64,000 bases of DNA, from assembly GCA_003640385.1 (NCBI GenBank), contig RCAB01000013.1:62001-126000 (forward strand), in the 5' to 3' direction. Of the stretch, positions 1 through 13,200 are shown one piece after another; the stretch's first letter is position 1, and each line of letters starts with the position of its first letter. A program made the position numbers and the translations under genes. The notes under the pieces were generated by a model. That model had not been told where the DNA came from, ran no database searches, and saw nothing but the letters and a program-made list of their open reading frames with translations. The stretch comes from Setaria digitata (lineage: Eukaryota; Nematoda; Chromadorea; Rhabditida; Setariidae).

Positions 1-191
1 ATCTATAATCAAAAAAAAAAAACATTTCAAGAATTAGGAACTCATTTTTTAGAACAACAAAAGATATTTTCAAATTATCACATAGAAATCAAAAAAGAAA
101 AAAACGATAAGCCTGCCTTGAGGCGATTTTTCATAAAAAAAGAATACATGCATATAAATTTCCACCGCGTGGAAAATGGTAATAAACTCAC

Positions 192-560
192 ATGTCTTGT
201 CCATCGGTTATCACTAACATCAGCTTACCAGCATTGTCTCGGCCAAATGAAAGAAATTGCTGTTTAGCAGCACCGACACCAACAATTAATCTCGGATGAT
301 CTTTGATGTGGTCAGTTTTGATTTGACTCAACGCTTCCAGTAGTTCCATTTTCTCATTATAACCACCCAAAGTAATCGGTACTTCAGCAGTGCCACTGTA
401 CTTGACCACAGCAAACTGAGTTACATCGGGTGCAAGGTCGAAGTACTCATCCACTAGACTGTGGACGACCTTCTTCACATGATCAAAGCTGTCACTACTC
501 AGAGTTTCCACGTTAATTACCACCACAATATCCATAACGCCCAGGCGCAAATCACAGTTC
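192..560 (-). CDS. dig-1: dig-1 von Willebrand A domain, N-terminal part
   Basis: After the last repeats and NCDLRLG comes [22 protein letters not shown], then [17 protein letters not shown] and [10 protein letters not shown]. These are the first beta strand, helix 1, strands 2-3, helix 3 and strand 4 of a vWA fold. The metal-site DxSxS of strand 1 is replaced by N-V-E-T-L, while the later ITDG is kept. The domain is cut by the intron at 191 and its remainder lies outside the window. Confidence 0.8.
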
Positions 561-3500
561 TTTCCACCACCACCATAAATAACATTTCCTTTAGAATCCA
601 TTGGCAATATTATGCCATCTGCACCCAGCGGCCGTCCGACTGTATCAGTTGGGATTGGATTTCCTCTCATATCAAGAGCCAATCCTTCATCGTTTGTTGG
701 CAAAAATTCGCCATCATAATCAACAACGGGATAGATTGGACGGTGTTCTCTGTCTGTTGGATACGGCCTTCCATTTGGTTTTAATACAGGATAGATGTAT
801 TTGCCATATTCGTCTGTTGACAAAATCTGATCACTAGGTTTCATTGGTAACTCGACATCCAACCTTTCCTTGGTTGTGAATCGACCATTTAGACTAGTCG
901 GTAATGGTTTACCTGATTCATAAGTGTCTTGCATTACAACTGCACTGGTGGATGTGGTGGTTCTCTCTCTAAATTCATCGGTTGGTAAGAGGTAACCGTC
1001 GGCACCAGTAAAATCACTTCCATCCGTCGGTAAGAACCGTTCTTCGGTATCGACTGCCTGTAATTTTTTCTTTCCAGCTTGTATTAAAGCTTTCTGTCGT
1101 GCAGTGTCGAAGATATAATAACCTTCATCAGTAGTGGGCAGCACTACTCCATCGGCATATATTGGTTTCCCGTCTTCATTTTCAGCTATTGGATATCCTT
1201 CACGATCTAAGAAATTACCGCTCTCATCAGTTAACATTGCTTGGTTTTCTTCATCCAAAATCTGGTATGGCTTCTTTCGCACTGAAACTTTTGGCGTCAT
1301 AAAAGTGCCATCTTCGTCGGTAGGTAGTACCACACCTTTTCCACTGACTGGCAATCCTGCTGATTCAGTTGTAACGATGAAGCTATCTTTCCGCGCATAG
1401 AAGCCATCTTCATCTGTTGGTAATGGACGTCCAAATTCATTTTCCATTTCGCCGGGATATTTCGTTTTATTTAGATAAATATAGTTACCAGAAGCGTCAG
1501 TGGGGAGTAGTTGACCATCAGGTCCGATCGGCCTACCTGTGTCATCTTGTTCAACAGGTTGATTCGGTGCAAGCAAGAAGCGCCCAAGTTCGTCAGTTGG
1601 CAGTAGTCTTCCTTCCCCATCAAAAACAGTGATAAACATTTTTGTAGAATGAGTTACAGAAGCTGTTCCAGAAACTGATTCCTGACCACCATAGATGAAG
1701 CGTCCTTCATCATCTGTTGGAAGAGGTTTACCATCCGGTCCTATCGGTTTTCCGAACTGATTTGTAGGCAATAGCTCACCATCCGGTCCAATAGCACCAT
1801 TTGAGTCCCTGGTGAGAAGCTCTCCATTAGGACCAACAATTGGATATAATGCTCGACCTGCTTTGTCCGTGGGGTACATTTTTCCCATAGGATCCAAATC
1901 AGGAAAAATGTAATTCCCCATTAAATCTGTTGGTAGAATATTACCGTTAGGATCAACGGGAAGATGATTCTCATTGAATTCCACCGGAACACCGTTTTTT
2001 GTGATGTGTGCTCCACCACTATCTCTATTTAAAGGTTTACCATCTGTATCTACGATCGGATAAATGATATGCCCATATTCATTCGTTGCAAACGTTGACA
2101 ACGGCTCTTCATCCGGCAAATATACGATTCGGCCTATTTCATCGGTGGGCAGCGGTGATGCGTCAGGTCCAACGGGTTTTCCAGCAGCATTTGTTGGTAA
2201 TGGAATGCCATTTGGACCGATGATCAAACCATCTTTCGTGCTTGGTAGAAGTTCCCCGTCAGGTCCAACAACCGGATACAGTGGTCTACCATGTCTATCA
2301 GTTGGTAGGATTGACCCATCGAATAGTTTTACTGGATATATGATATTATTGTAAGCATCTGTCGGCATGGGCTTTCCATCCTTATCTAAAGGCCATCCAC
2401 TTTGGTCTGTCGGCAACAATTCCCCATCGAGTCCAAATATTGAACCATCACTATCAGTTGATAGAGGTACTCCTTCCGGTCCTATAACAGTACGACCGGA
2501 TGTTAAGGCCGGTGTTGTTAGAACTTCCTTCACGAAATAATGAATATTTCCTTCGATATCTGTAGGTAATGGTTTACCATCATCACTCACAGGTACACCA
2601 GCAGCATTTGTTGGTATCGGTTCACCTTGCTCATTAACATAACGACCATCCTCATTCGTCGGCAACGCTATCCCATCCGGTCCCATAACGGTATAAATTG
2701 GTTTTCCGCGATGATCTGTCGGCAGTAGCATAGCATCGAGTCCTTTTGCTGGATATATTACATTTCCATCATGATCCTTTGGTAAAGGCCTGCCCATGTT
2801 ATCAACAAGTTGTCCGTTTTCGTTGGTAGGGATGGGTTTACCTTGAGGATCCAAAACATTACCAATGAAATCTAGCGACAAGTAATTGCCATCGGGTCCA
2901 ATCACCTTGTATATTTTTTCATCTATCTTTCTTGTGGGCTGTGCTTTAGCAGCTAATTCGTGATATATCACGTTGCCGCTTTCATCCGTGGGCAGTGGTA
3001 CGTTGTATCTATCCACGGGTACACCAGCAGCGTTAGTGGGTATAACTATCCCGTTTTTGTCAACAACCGCTCCATCTTCGTTGGTCGGGAGTCTCTCCTT
3101 ATCCGGTCCAACTACTGGGTATACTGGTCTTCCATTTGCATCAGTTGGTAACAGTTCAGTTCTAATTATGTTTCTGTTAGAATCCGTAGGCAGTAATCGA
3201 CCACTTTCATCTGCTGGAATCCCACTCTCGTCTGTCGGAATAGGTTGACTCTCCGGCGCCGGAACAACACCAACTCCATTACTTGGCAGCAAATCGTCAT
3301 CCGGTTCAATTATTAGATATTCCGACTTATCAGATTCATCGGATGATAATTTTTCCACTTCTTCCTCGTATACTAGATTGCCACTAGAATCGGTAGGTAA
3401 TGTTTTCCCATGACTGTCAATTGGTACCCCTGCTGCATTGGTAGGTAAAGGTTTTCCCTGATCATCAACTGGTAATCCTCTGTCATTTGTGGGCAACATC

Positions 3501-6500
3501 TGCCCATCAGAGCCTATTACTGAATAAATAGGTAGTCCATTGCTATCGGTGGGAAGCAATTCAGCATCAAGTCCCTTGATTGGATATATAACTTTTCCGG
3601 AGCGATCAATAGGAAGTGTTTCACCACGGTTGTTGATCGGTTTTCCTTCACTGTTAACAGGAATTGCATGGCCATCTGGCCCGATGAATTTTCCCCACTT
3701 GTCAGTTGGTAGCAGTTCACCATCCGGTCCAATGACTGCATATATGGAGAGGCCACTCTTATCAGTAGGTTTTATTGGAATACTGAAAATGAAGTTTCCT
3801 TCGGAATCTTTCGGTAAAGATTTCCCATTTTCATCAATGGGCACACCTGCTCTATTAGTTGGTATTGGAGAACCATCAGAGTCAATAATCAGGCCATCTT
3901 CATTGGTTGGCAAAGGTTTACCATTGGGACCGATAACACTGTATACAACTTGTCCAGATTTATCTGTTGCTGGCAATTCGGTTTCTAGACCAGTTGCTGG
4001 ATATATAAAGTTCCCTTCCTTATCTTTGGGCAGTGGCTCACCTCGACGATTGGTTGGCACACCAGCAGCATTCTTTGGCACAATATTTCCATCTGGGCCA
4101 ATCGTTTTACCATCAGCCGTTGTTGGTAATGGATGACCGTCGGGTCCAATAATCGGATAAACTGGTTTCCCACTTTCATCTGTAGGCATAGGTTCGACAT
4201 TTAGACCACCTGCCGGAAATATGAAGACTCCTGCTTTATTCCGTGATAAGGGACGTCCTTTACTATCTACTGGCGCACCATCTTCACGAGTTGGAATCGG
4301 CCGTCCAAGTGGATCAATAACAATACCATCGTCATTTTGAGACAACAATTCTCCATCTGGACCAAGAATTGGATAGACCGACTTTCCACTTTTATCTGTT
4401 GCCAATAGTTCTCCATAAATTCCGCCCACTGGATAAACGATTTTACCGTCACTAGTCTGTTGTAGCGGCCGTCCATGTCGATCAACCGGAACTCCAGCAG
4501 CATTCGTTGGGATAGGTTTTCCTTGTGGATCTAAAATTGTTCCATCGGAACTGCGCGGCAGAAGTTCTCCATCAGGACCGACAACTTCATAAATCGGTCT
4601 TCCATAATTATTGGTAGGAAGTGATGGAGCATCCAGTCCACTAGCAGGATAGAATACATTTCCGCTTCTATCTCTCGGCAAAGGTTCTCCTCGATTATTC
4701 ACTGGAATGCCTGCAGAATTTGTAGGAATCGGTCTGCCATATGGATCAAGGACCTCGCCGTGAGAACCTCTTGGTAATAGTTCACCATCTGGTCCTATCA
4801 CTGAGTATACTGGTCGTCCATTTATATCAGTGGGTATCTGTTTTATATTCAAATCATCAACTGGGTATATGAAATTACCCATTTGATCTTTCGGTAAGGG
4901 TCTTCCACGACTATCAATAGGATATCCAGCGGAATTTGTTGGAATCGGCCTGCCATGTGGGTCTACAATTGCGCCATCAGCATTCTTTTGTAAGAGATCT
5001 CCATCAGGTCCCAGAATCCTATACAGTGGTGTAGTGGTCAAACCTGCTGAGTAGCTTTCCTTCGGATAAATAACATAACCGTTGCGATCAACTGATAAAG
5101 GTTTTCCGTAGCGATCAAGTGGAACTCCCGCAGCATTTGTTGGAATAGGTCGTCCACTGGCATCAACCACAGCGCCATCATGATCTTTCGAAAGCAGTTG
5201 GCCATCTGGTCCGATCACTAAATAGACCGGTCTGCCGCTCCTGTCAGTTGGCATCAGTTCAACATCTACACCATTGGCTGGGTAAATAATGTTCCCATTT
5301 CGATCTCGAGGTAAAGGTGCGCCACGATAATTCACTGGATATCCAGAAGCGTCAGTTGGTATCGGCCTATTATCCGGACCAATGAACAATCCATCTTCAT
5401 TTCGTGGTAATGGTTCACCATCTGTACCGATAATGGTAAAATGAGGTCTGTCTTGCTTTTCTGTTTTGTGAGGAAGCCGAACATAACCATTCTGATCGAT
5501 TGGTAACGGTTCTCCCTGCTCATTGATAGGAACACCAGCGGCATTTGTTGGTAGAACCTTTCCTTCCGGATCGACAACTCTACCATCATCGTCTGTCGGC
5601 AACAAACTTCCGTCAGCTCCAATTACTGGATACACAGGTTTTCCGTTGGAATCAGTCGGCAGAGGTTCAGTATCGAGTCCTCTGGCTGGGTAAATAATAG
5701 AACCATTTCTATCGGTCGGTAACAGCCGTCCTTTACTGTCAACAGGTACTCCTGCCGCATTAGTTGGAAGTAGCTCACCATCCGGACCAACTGCAGTTCC
5801 ATCATGTTTTCGAGGAAGTAATCTACCATCTGGTCCAACCACTGAATAAACCGGCCTTCCATGCTGATCGGTTGGAGGTATTGGACAATCTAAACCATCC
5901 TTCGGATAAATAGCTTGCCCATCACTATTAGTTGGTAGTGGCTCATTACGATAATTCACCGGTTCTCCAATACTGTTTGTTGGAATGGCCTTTCCAGAAG
6001 GATCTAAAACAATGCCGTCTCCTGTAGTAGGTAAGAAATGTCCGTCAGGACCAATGATGGTAAGAGGTCGTTCCACCTGTAATTTTTCTTTCCCTTCTGA
6101 AATTACTGCATAACCTGCACGAGTCACCGGTAGCATAAATGTGCCATCAGAAGTGGTAGGAAGAACAATATAAGAATCGTCAACCGGTTGTCCATTGTCA
6201 TTTACTGGCACTAATCGTCCATCAGGACCAATGATACGCCCAATTTTATTGCTCTTGAGAAGCTTCCCATCATGCTTTACCTTCACCAGTTGTCCACTTG
6301 AATCTGTTGGTAAGAGGTAATCGCCCACATAAACAAAGTTTCCCTCTGGATCCTTTGGTAGCACTTCACCCAACTCATTAACTGGCAATCCTGCATCACT
6401 GGTTGGAATGGGCTCTCCGTGTTCGTCAATAAATCGGCCATCCTCTGCTGTTGCTAGTAATTTCCCATCCGGATAAAGAATGGGATAAATGATACGCCCA

Positions 6501-7270
6501 AGTTCATCAGTAGGTACAGCTTGTTCCATGACTTTTTCCGATCCTTCAACAATATACCGACCCAGTTCATCGGTTGGATACGGTGACCCATCAACACTAA
6601 TTGGACGACCAGAGATATCTGTCGGGATTATTTGATCGTATGCATCGACATGCAGACCTTCTTCATTTTTCCGAAGCGGTTGATTATCTTGTGTAACAAT
6701 GGGATAAATTGGTTTCATGTTTATGTCAGTAGGCAATGGCTCTCCATCTTTCCCAATAACCGGATAAATATACTCTCCCTTATGATTGCGACGCAGAGGC
6801 ATACCATTTGGACCCACTGGCCGACCTTCGTCATCCCAAACAATCGGATTCCCGAGATTATCTATTGCTTGTCCATATTCATTGGTAGGCAAAGGTACAC
6901 CATCAAAACTAACAACTGGTGACCAGAATCGGTTTACTTCATTGGTCATATAAATTCCGGATGGTTCACCTGTTGTTGATGTGTACACCATTTGTCCTTC
7001 AGAATCAACTGACTGTGGTGAAATATCGGCATCGACTGTCTTTCTGTCCACATCGGTAGTTGCCAATTCTCCATCTTGCCAAACCGTTCTTCCCAACTCA
7101 TCCGTTGGCAGAATCTCAGTTTTTGGCTCTTTTTCACGTTCTTCTGGTCTTGAAATTTCTTGCTTCGTGTCTACTTCTTCCCCTCTTGGTATGAAGCCTT
7201 CAAAAATAGTTGGTTTGGTGGACATTTCCTTCGGATGCTCAGATTCAGGAATCAATGTCGGTGGAGTAAC
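192..7270 (-). CDS. dig-1: dig-1 giant repeat exon ending in a vWA domain
   Basis: One uninterrupted exon of 7.08 kb (about 2360 residues). After a short acidic lead-in it consists of degenerate copies of a 16-18 residue unit, LPT(D/N)..G.P(V/I), interleaved with Y-P-V-I-GPDG-.-LLP. Sets of about four units form a higher repeat of roughly 64-75 residues whose markers recur in order: [26 protein letters not shown]. Cysteine is almost absent and proline, glycine and aspartate dominate, suggesting an extended elastic or ligand-binding stalk. Near the left end the repeats give way to the vWA sequence. The acceptor lies at about 7271 and the donor GTGAGT at 191. The same repeat type is the hallmark of C. 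elegans DIG-1. Confidence 0.9.
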
Positions 7271-10200
7271 CTGGAATGTTTGCTTCTTGAAATTTCAGTC
7301 CACAGTAACTCTATAAAATTGAAGGAAAGATGTAAGAATTCTTTGAGTGATAGTCAACTTAATTTGCTGCATGTCTTAAGCCTCAAAAATGTTATTCAGT
7401 CACTCTGACAACTTCAAACGAATACTATTACTCTTTAATAATGTAAAGAAAAAATAAAAGTGAGGACTGAATTTACGATTAATTTATTATTGGTGGAATA
7501 GATTAATTTAAATTACTAAGCTTTAGTTATTCGCTAACAAAATCGTGCTCTCGATAATGGAATAAGTTCAAATTTCTCAACTTTTTGAAATAGGAAATGA
7601 GTTATAGGACCTGAACAATGCCTCCTTCCTCATCCTCTTCTATATGTTCGCACGATTTTTTATCATCAGCAAGTTTGAAACCATTATGGCAGTAGCATGA
7701 TGCAGTTATGACGCCTTCTTCATCCTCCTCAAACATGCATGCATGTGCACAATGGCACTGAATATCTGTAACAGTCGTTGAACTGACACGTTGCATACAT
7801 ACTTCAGCTCAATGAGTTTTCCATACTCATTACTATCAAACTTTTATTTGGGAACTTATTATATTTTCAGGAAATTTCACTCTTTCATAAGAACAAAAAT
7901 GTGACAAACCTCCAGATGGTGTGCGTACTTTAGTTGGTTCACTTGGAAGGTTGTCGCCATTATCAAATTTTGCAGAAACCTGAAGTCAACTTTGAAATCG
8001 AAAACGACAACTATTTATAGGACAGTTGAAAACAACCTTTTAAAAGAACTGAAAGCATGAAAATGTTCGCAAGAAATAAATTTCACCTATATAAAGATTT
8101 AAAAATTTAAGCAACACTGCAATGAAGAAGATTGCATACCATAAAACTGTAATCAGTGTCAGGTAGTAAACCATCCAAGACAATCTTATCCGTGATATTA
8201 ACTGGTGTTTCCATGTACATCGCAGCCGATGGATTGCCATCAGGCCAGTATTTAATGATGTATTTCTGAAACTCTAGTGCCTTAAAGGCTTAGAGACTCA
8301 AGTAGTCCGAAGCAAAACATGTTGAAAGTTTCGGACAGAAGAGTTTTATATGGGTATACTATAGCCACTGTTACGTGAATATCCAGGTCCGAGTAAAGTT
8401 TTTTATGCAACAATAGAATTTCATATCTTCCACATTGAAATCATAAAAAAAATTACTTTTATTGGTTCTGTAGCAAGTGCTGGCTTGAAATCAAGCACCG
8501 TTTCACCATTAATATCAGTTCCAACTCGTATGTCGCTAGCTGGTTCTGAAATTTATGGTGAATACCGAAATATTTCTTTAATTATTATAAATCCCACCAC
8601 AGTGATCCATGAATGAGGTGTTCTTTAGTAGCAATATGATTAGAAAGAAATGTAGACTCCTCAGACTTCATAGATTATTTTATCCGCGATTTTCCTTGAA
8701 TTTTTTTAGAAACAGTAAAACTTTGAATTCTTCATCCAAAAAAAAAAAGAAAAAGAAGAATACTTGGGGTCATAATGTCGAAGACTGGTGTTTTGATTCC
8801 AGCAAATGGCTGCTCGATTACCAAATGATACTTAGCACCTGGTTCCATTTCTGCAACAGCTACACGATCCAAGGGACGGTTGTTGTGTGGAATTAAATTC
8901 CATGTTTCAAAAGGTTTCGACGGATTATCTGTCCAATAAATATTCCAAGGATTCTGCAAAAACTTGATAAGTTATTCTTATTTATAAGTTTGTGAAATAA
9001 AGAGTTTAGGATATGGAAACTGTCTGCTACGGAGTCATCATATTTAAGTAATATCTTACAAAATAAAGATCAAAACTGTATTTAAAAAAATCCTTACCGG
9101 TCCTTTAAGATAATCCGGCAGGTCATCCGTAAAATATAATACTACCTCACCGTTTTCATTCTTTGCAGTTACGAAATCATTTTTCCACGTTGGTCCAAGG
9201 TCTATAAAAATTCGATCGTCAACATCATTTATACCCATTGATGAATTCGATTAATATGGAAGTTTTCAAGATGATGAAAGTGGACGGATTATTCTATAGG
9301 GTTAGCTAATATTTCTCGATTTTTAAAGGAAATACTCTGAGGCTGATAATGAGAATAATAGTTAAGCTTTTACATTGAATGATTGTATAAAATTTTGTAA
9401 ATTTAGCATTTTGCTTGTTGGAGGAACTCGAAAAGTAAAGTGGGAACGGTGAGACAACAAAATAGTCCACCTGGAATAAGGCGAACACTAATCGTCCAAT
9501 TTGCAAAACCAAGTGGGCTTTGCGCAACGCAGTTAAATGATGTATCTTCAGTTATATTCGATACTTGTAAGAACCATATCGCATACTTCTCGTCCGCTTT
9601 TACCTAAATATGAGGAGAGATAAAAATGTGTAGAAATGCCTAAGCAACGAGTCAGATTCAATAACACTGAGGTACAGGAATAATGAATTCAGGCTTTGTA
9701 AAAAATTTGTAATGTTTCGAATAGACACTGTATTTGTATTTGCAAAAATATGCGATTTAATCAAACTGTTATATTCTCGACTATATCTAGAAGACTTAAA
9801 TCAGTACGTTCCAATTAGCTGGTTGATTAAAAGGGCGTTCCGAGGTTCTGCATTATGGTTCCAAAACAGCAGTGGTTGGTTTTTTTTCATCAGAAACAAT
9901 ACAGAGAAAGCACTGGCATTGATTCGAGCTGCTTACCGCTTAATAAAGATACTTGAAAATCAGTAATTTTCAAAAACAAAACCCAAGCAGGATCGATGGG
10001 ATAGTATCCGGAACGAATCCATTTAACTGCTGGACGAGGCTGTCCTGTTGCGTTGCAGAAAAGGTCAAGAGCCGATCCTGGCAGGATTGTAATTTCCGTT
10101 TTGCCTTCAACACCATGATCACCGTTCGAAATCAATATGTACGGAGCGTTACCTGAAAATTAAGCATTTCCAATTGATTAAGTCAGAAATTCATATCAAT

Positions 10201-13200
10201 TGATGCCTATTATTTAATTTCAAATGCTACTTGTCTGCATTTAATTTTAATCACCCGACAGTTTATTATTTATTTTGCTCCCAGAAATCTATTTAAATTC
10301 AAATAGTTAATAGAAAGTGCTCCAAAAATAAATATATATATATATGTATATATATAGAAATGAACCATCAGGAAGTGTTTTGGTAATACAAGCGTCTGAA
10401 AATACTCCTGGTCCATCAGGATAAACAGCACGCATCCGGAACACGTATTCTGTGTCAGGTTCGAGTAATCCATCAATCTTATAGTACAACTTTTCTTCGT
10501 CCTTTTCTGTTATCGATATCATGTTCCTAGAAGCAAGAAGCATACAAATCCATAAGTGACTTTGCTTATGTTGAAAAGAAGCAGCCAGAAGATTGATCAA
10601 CATCGATCGACTCGTGTCAGAGATGGGTTGAACAGATAATTAATAACTTATAGGAAGAAAAAAGTAAATTTAGGAATTATTGCTTATCAAAAGCTATAAA
10701 TTTAGAAATCATTACTCGTTCCTGTTCTTTAAGACCATTTTAACCTTATCGGATAGTTTGCTTATTTTACAGCTTTCTGTTAGAACAATTTCTCAGACTG
10801 GAAAACGATAAAAAAATCAACTCAAATATGATAGAATTAGAAATCATCAGCAGGAAGTTATTTAAAAAATAACTAATCTTTTAATTCACATTATCCCAAA
10901 CTTACTTTATATTCCAGACTTACATTTTCGCTTTTACTAGCGTTCTTCTCATAAGCTTATTCTGTTATTAGATTTATCTTTTTTATAACTCAATAATTAT
11001 CCCTGCTACCAGTTGGTCATTCTTTAAAATCAAATAGCACTCAATTCAGTTTTGTAATATTTGCTCATCATATTAAATTCGAAACACTTCAGCTCATTTC
11101 TTGATCCTTTTCATGGGCATTTATTTAATACATACCAGTCATCAATGCTAGCTAAATCGTCTTCCCAGATTTTAGCATCTGCCTTTATGTAATATAGTTC
11201 ATAGCCAATCGGTGGTTGTTCGCTTGTAATCGGTTTGCGCCATTCAACATTCGCTGATCGCTGGTCTTCCGGTTCAACTCGTAGGTCAAGTGGTGGACCT
11301 TCTCGAGCTAAATAAATGTACCGTTTTATTTCTTCTGAAAATTCTTGATTTCTTAAAAACAAAATTTTAGGAATATTGCGCCTCTCTCCCTTAAATACCT
11401 AACCAGCGGAAGATTACAAAAAAAAGGTTCTGTTTTCCTTAAAGGAAACAGAACGTTTGGGTCTCATCATCTCCAGTTGGTTTTAGTATTCAAAAAAATT
11501 GATGCTGCTTCTCGAGAATTCTTCCTCTCATTACCGCGAGACATCGTTCGAATGGTGTGCTGTTCAGAATACGGTCCGGGTCCATCTTGGTTGACAGCTT
11601 GCAGCACTACGGCGTAAGCAGTATCCGGTTCAATGAAATCTATTAGGTCGGCTCTCTGTGGCGCCGTTGTCAATGGTTCCCCGTCTTTATGGTATGTCAT
11701 CCACTCGGTTATTGGTTTTTTTGGAATTTGTCCCATCTGATAGACAATATTCTGAAAACAGAAGAAAAGTGTATTTCTAAGAAAAATTAATATTGAGCGA
11801 ATACTTCTCGTAACTTAATTATTAAATTTTACTAGAAGTTTTGCGAAATAAGCTTCACCTGGTCATCTAATGGGGTGTAATAAATAATATAACGGGTAAT
11901 ATTTCCATTGGGTATTGATGGTGGGTCCCAATCAATGTGAATAATACGCGGTCTCACTGAGTTCAGGCGAATATTGCTTGGTGCATTGCCTGGTCCTAAA
12001 ATTTAAACTCCTTCTTTTGAAAGGCAAATGAAATAGAATTTTATAAAAACTTTAACGTGAAGTGAATACGGCAGTGAGTTAAGTAAAGACCTTGGAGTTT
12101 ATTAATGAAAAGTCTAAATGACTAAATGGTATTACTGGTACTATTATTAGTTGGTCTTGACTCATGAGGTATCAAGAATAATTCCTGTTCAAACGACATC
12201 ACATAATTCTTTTTTTGATTATTAAAGTCAGAAAAATGAAAGAAATGACTGAAACGTACCGGTGACGAAAATTTCGAAGGGTGTTTCAGCTCTTCCGCCT
12301 TCATTCTCAGCAATACACTTTGCTTTTATGGTCTCCTTCACATCTTGAAGTCTTAGCATTGGTCCATCGCTAAGAGGCTGAAGAGTTGTTTTTTTTCAGA
12401 GTGAATAGAGATTTAAGTCATAATTTAGCTGGGTGAAGTGTCATCTTTCAGCTTATTACTTGCCACTTGGTATTTTGATAATGCGCCCGAAAAAGTTTAA
12501 TCGAAGACAAAATTTAAACTGCACAAAGGAGCAGTAAAATTATTTCGTCCGGAAAATAGTTGTCATATTGATCTATTAACTTTTTAAAACTTCATCAGTG
12601 ACTAGTGTTTTCTCGCTCGGTTGTATCCTTTGTATTGAATTTAGACAAAAGAATCAAGAAAGAAAAAGCAATGAAAAAAAGAAATACACAACTTACTTGC
12701 TCATCCTTATCAACCCAAATAACTCTTGGAGCTGGAAATCCGCTTGACGAACAGCCTACTGTATAATCACTACCAGCCGGTACACGTATTACGTTATCTG
12801 GTACATCAACATTAATTTGTGGCTTTTCAGGTGGTATAACTGAAATGCATTTCAAATAATTAATTTACTTATTTATACATCCGTAAATCAAAAAGATTGT
12901 TAAGGATCGATTTAAGAATTTCAAAGATTTAGGTTTCAAAAAAATTTTCTGGATACATTTAACTATCGACAACAAATGAGAGACAAACTTCCATCTCCGG
13001 TCTGAAAGACGATAGGCTCTGATGGTGGACTATCAATTTCTCCGCGAGCTATTACCTGTAACGAATAAACTTGGTTAAGTCTTTTTATTCATTTAACAAC
13101 GAAATATTGTATAGGTTTTACACTATGTAAGTCAGAAACACTCTAACTTTGATTGAATATTTAGTATCAGGCTTGAAATGTTCACCACCGATGGGAATGC

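Noticed and set aside
3540..4136. 198-codon plus-strand open frame within the dig-1 repeat exon, and several similar ones
   Set aside because: The opposite strand of a coding repeat stays open in the same frame for many units; there is no start context, splice context or known sequence, so these are shadows of dig-1.
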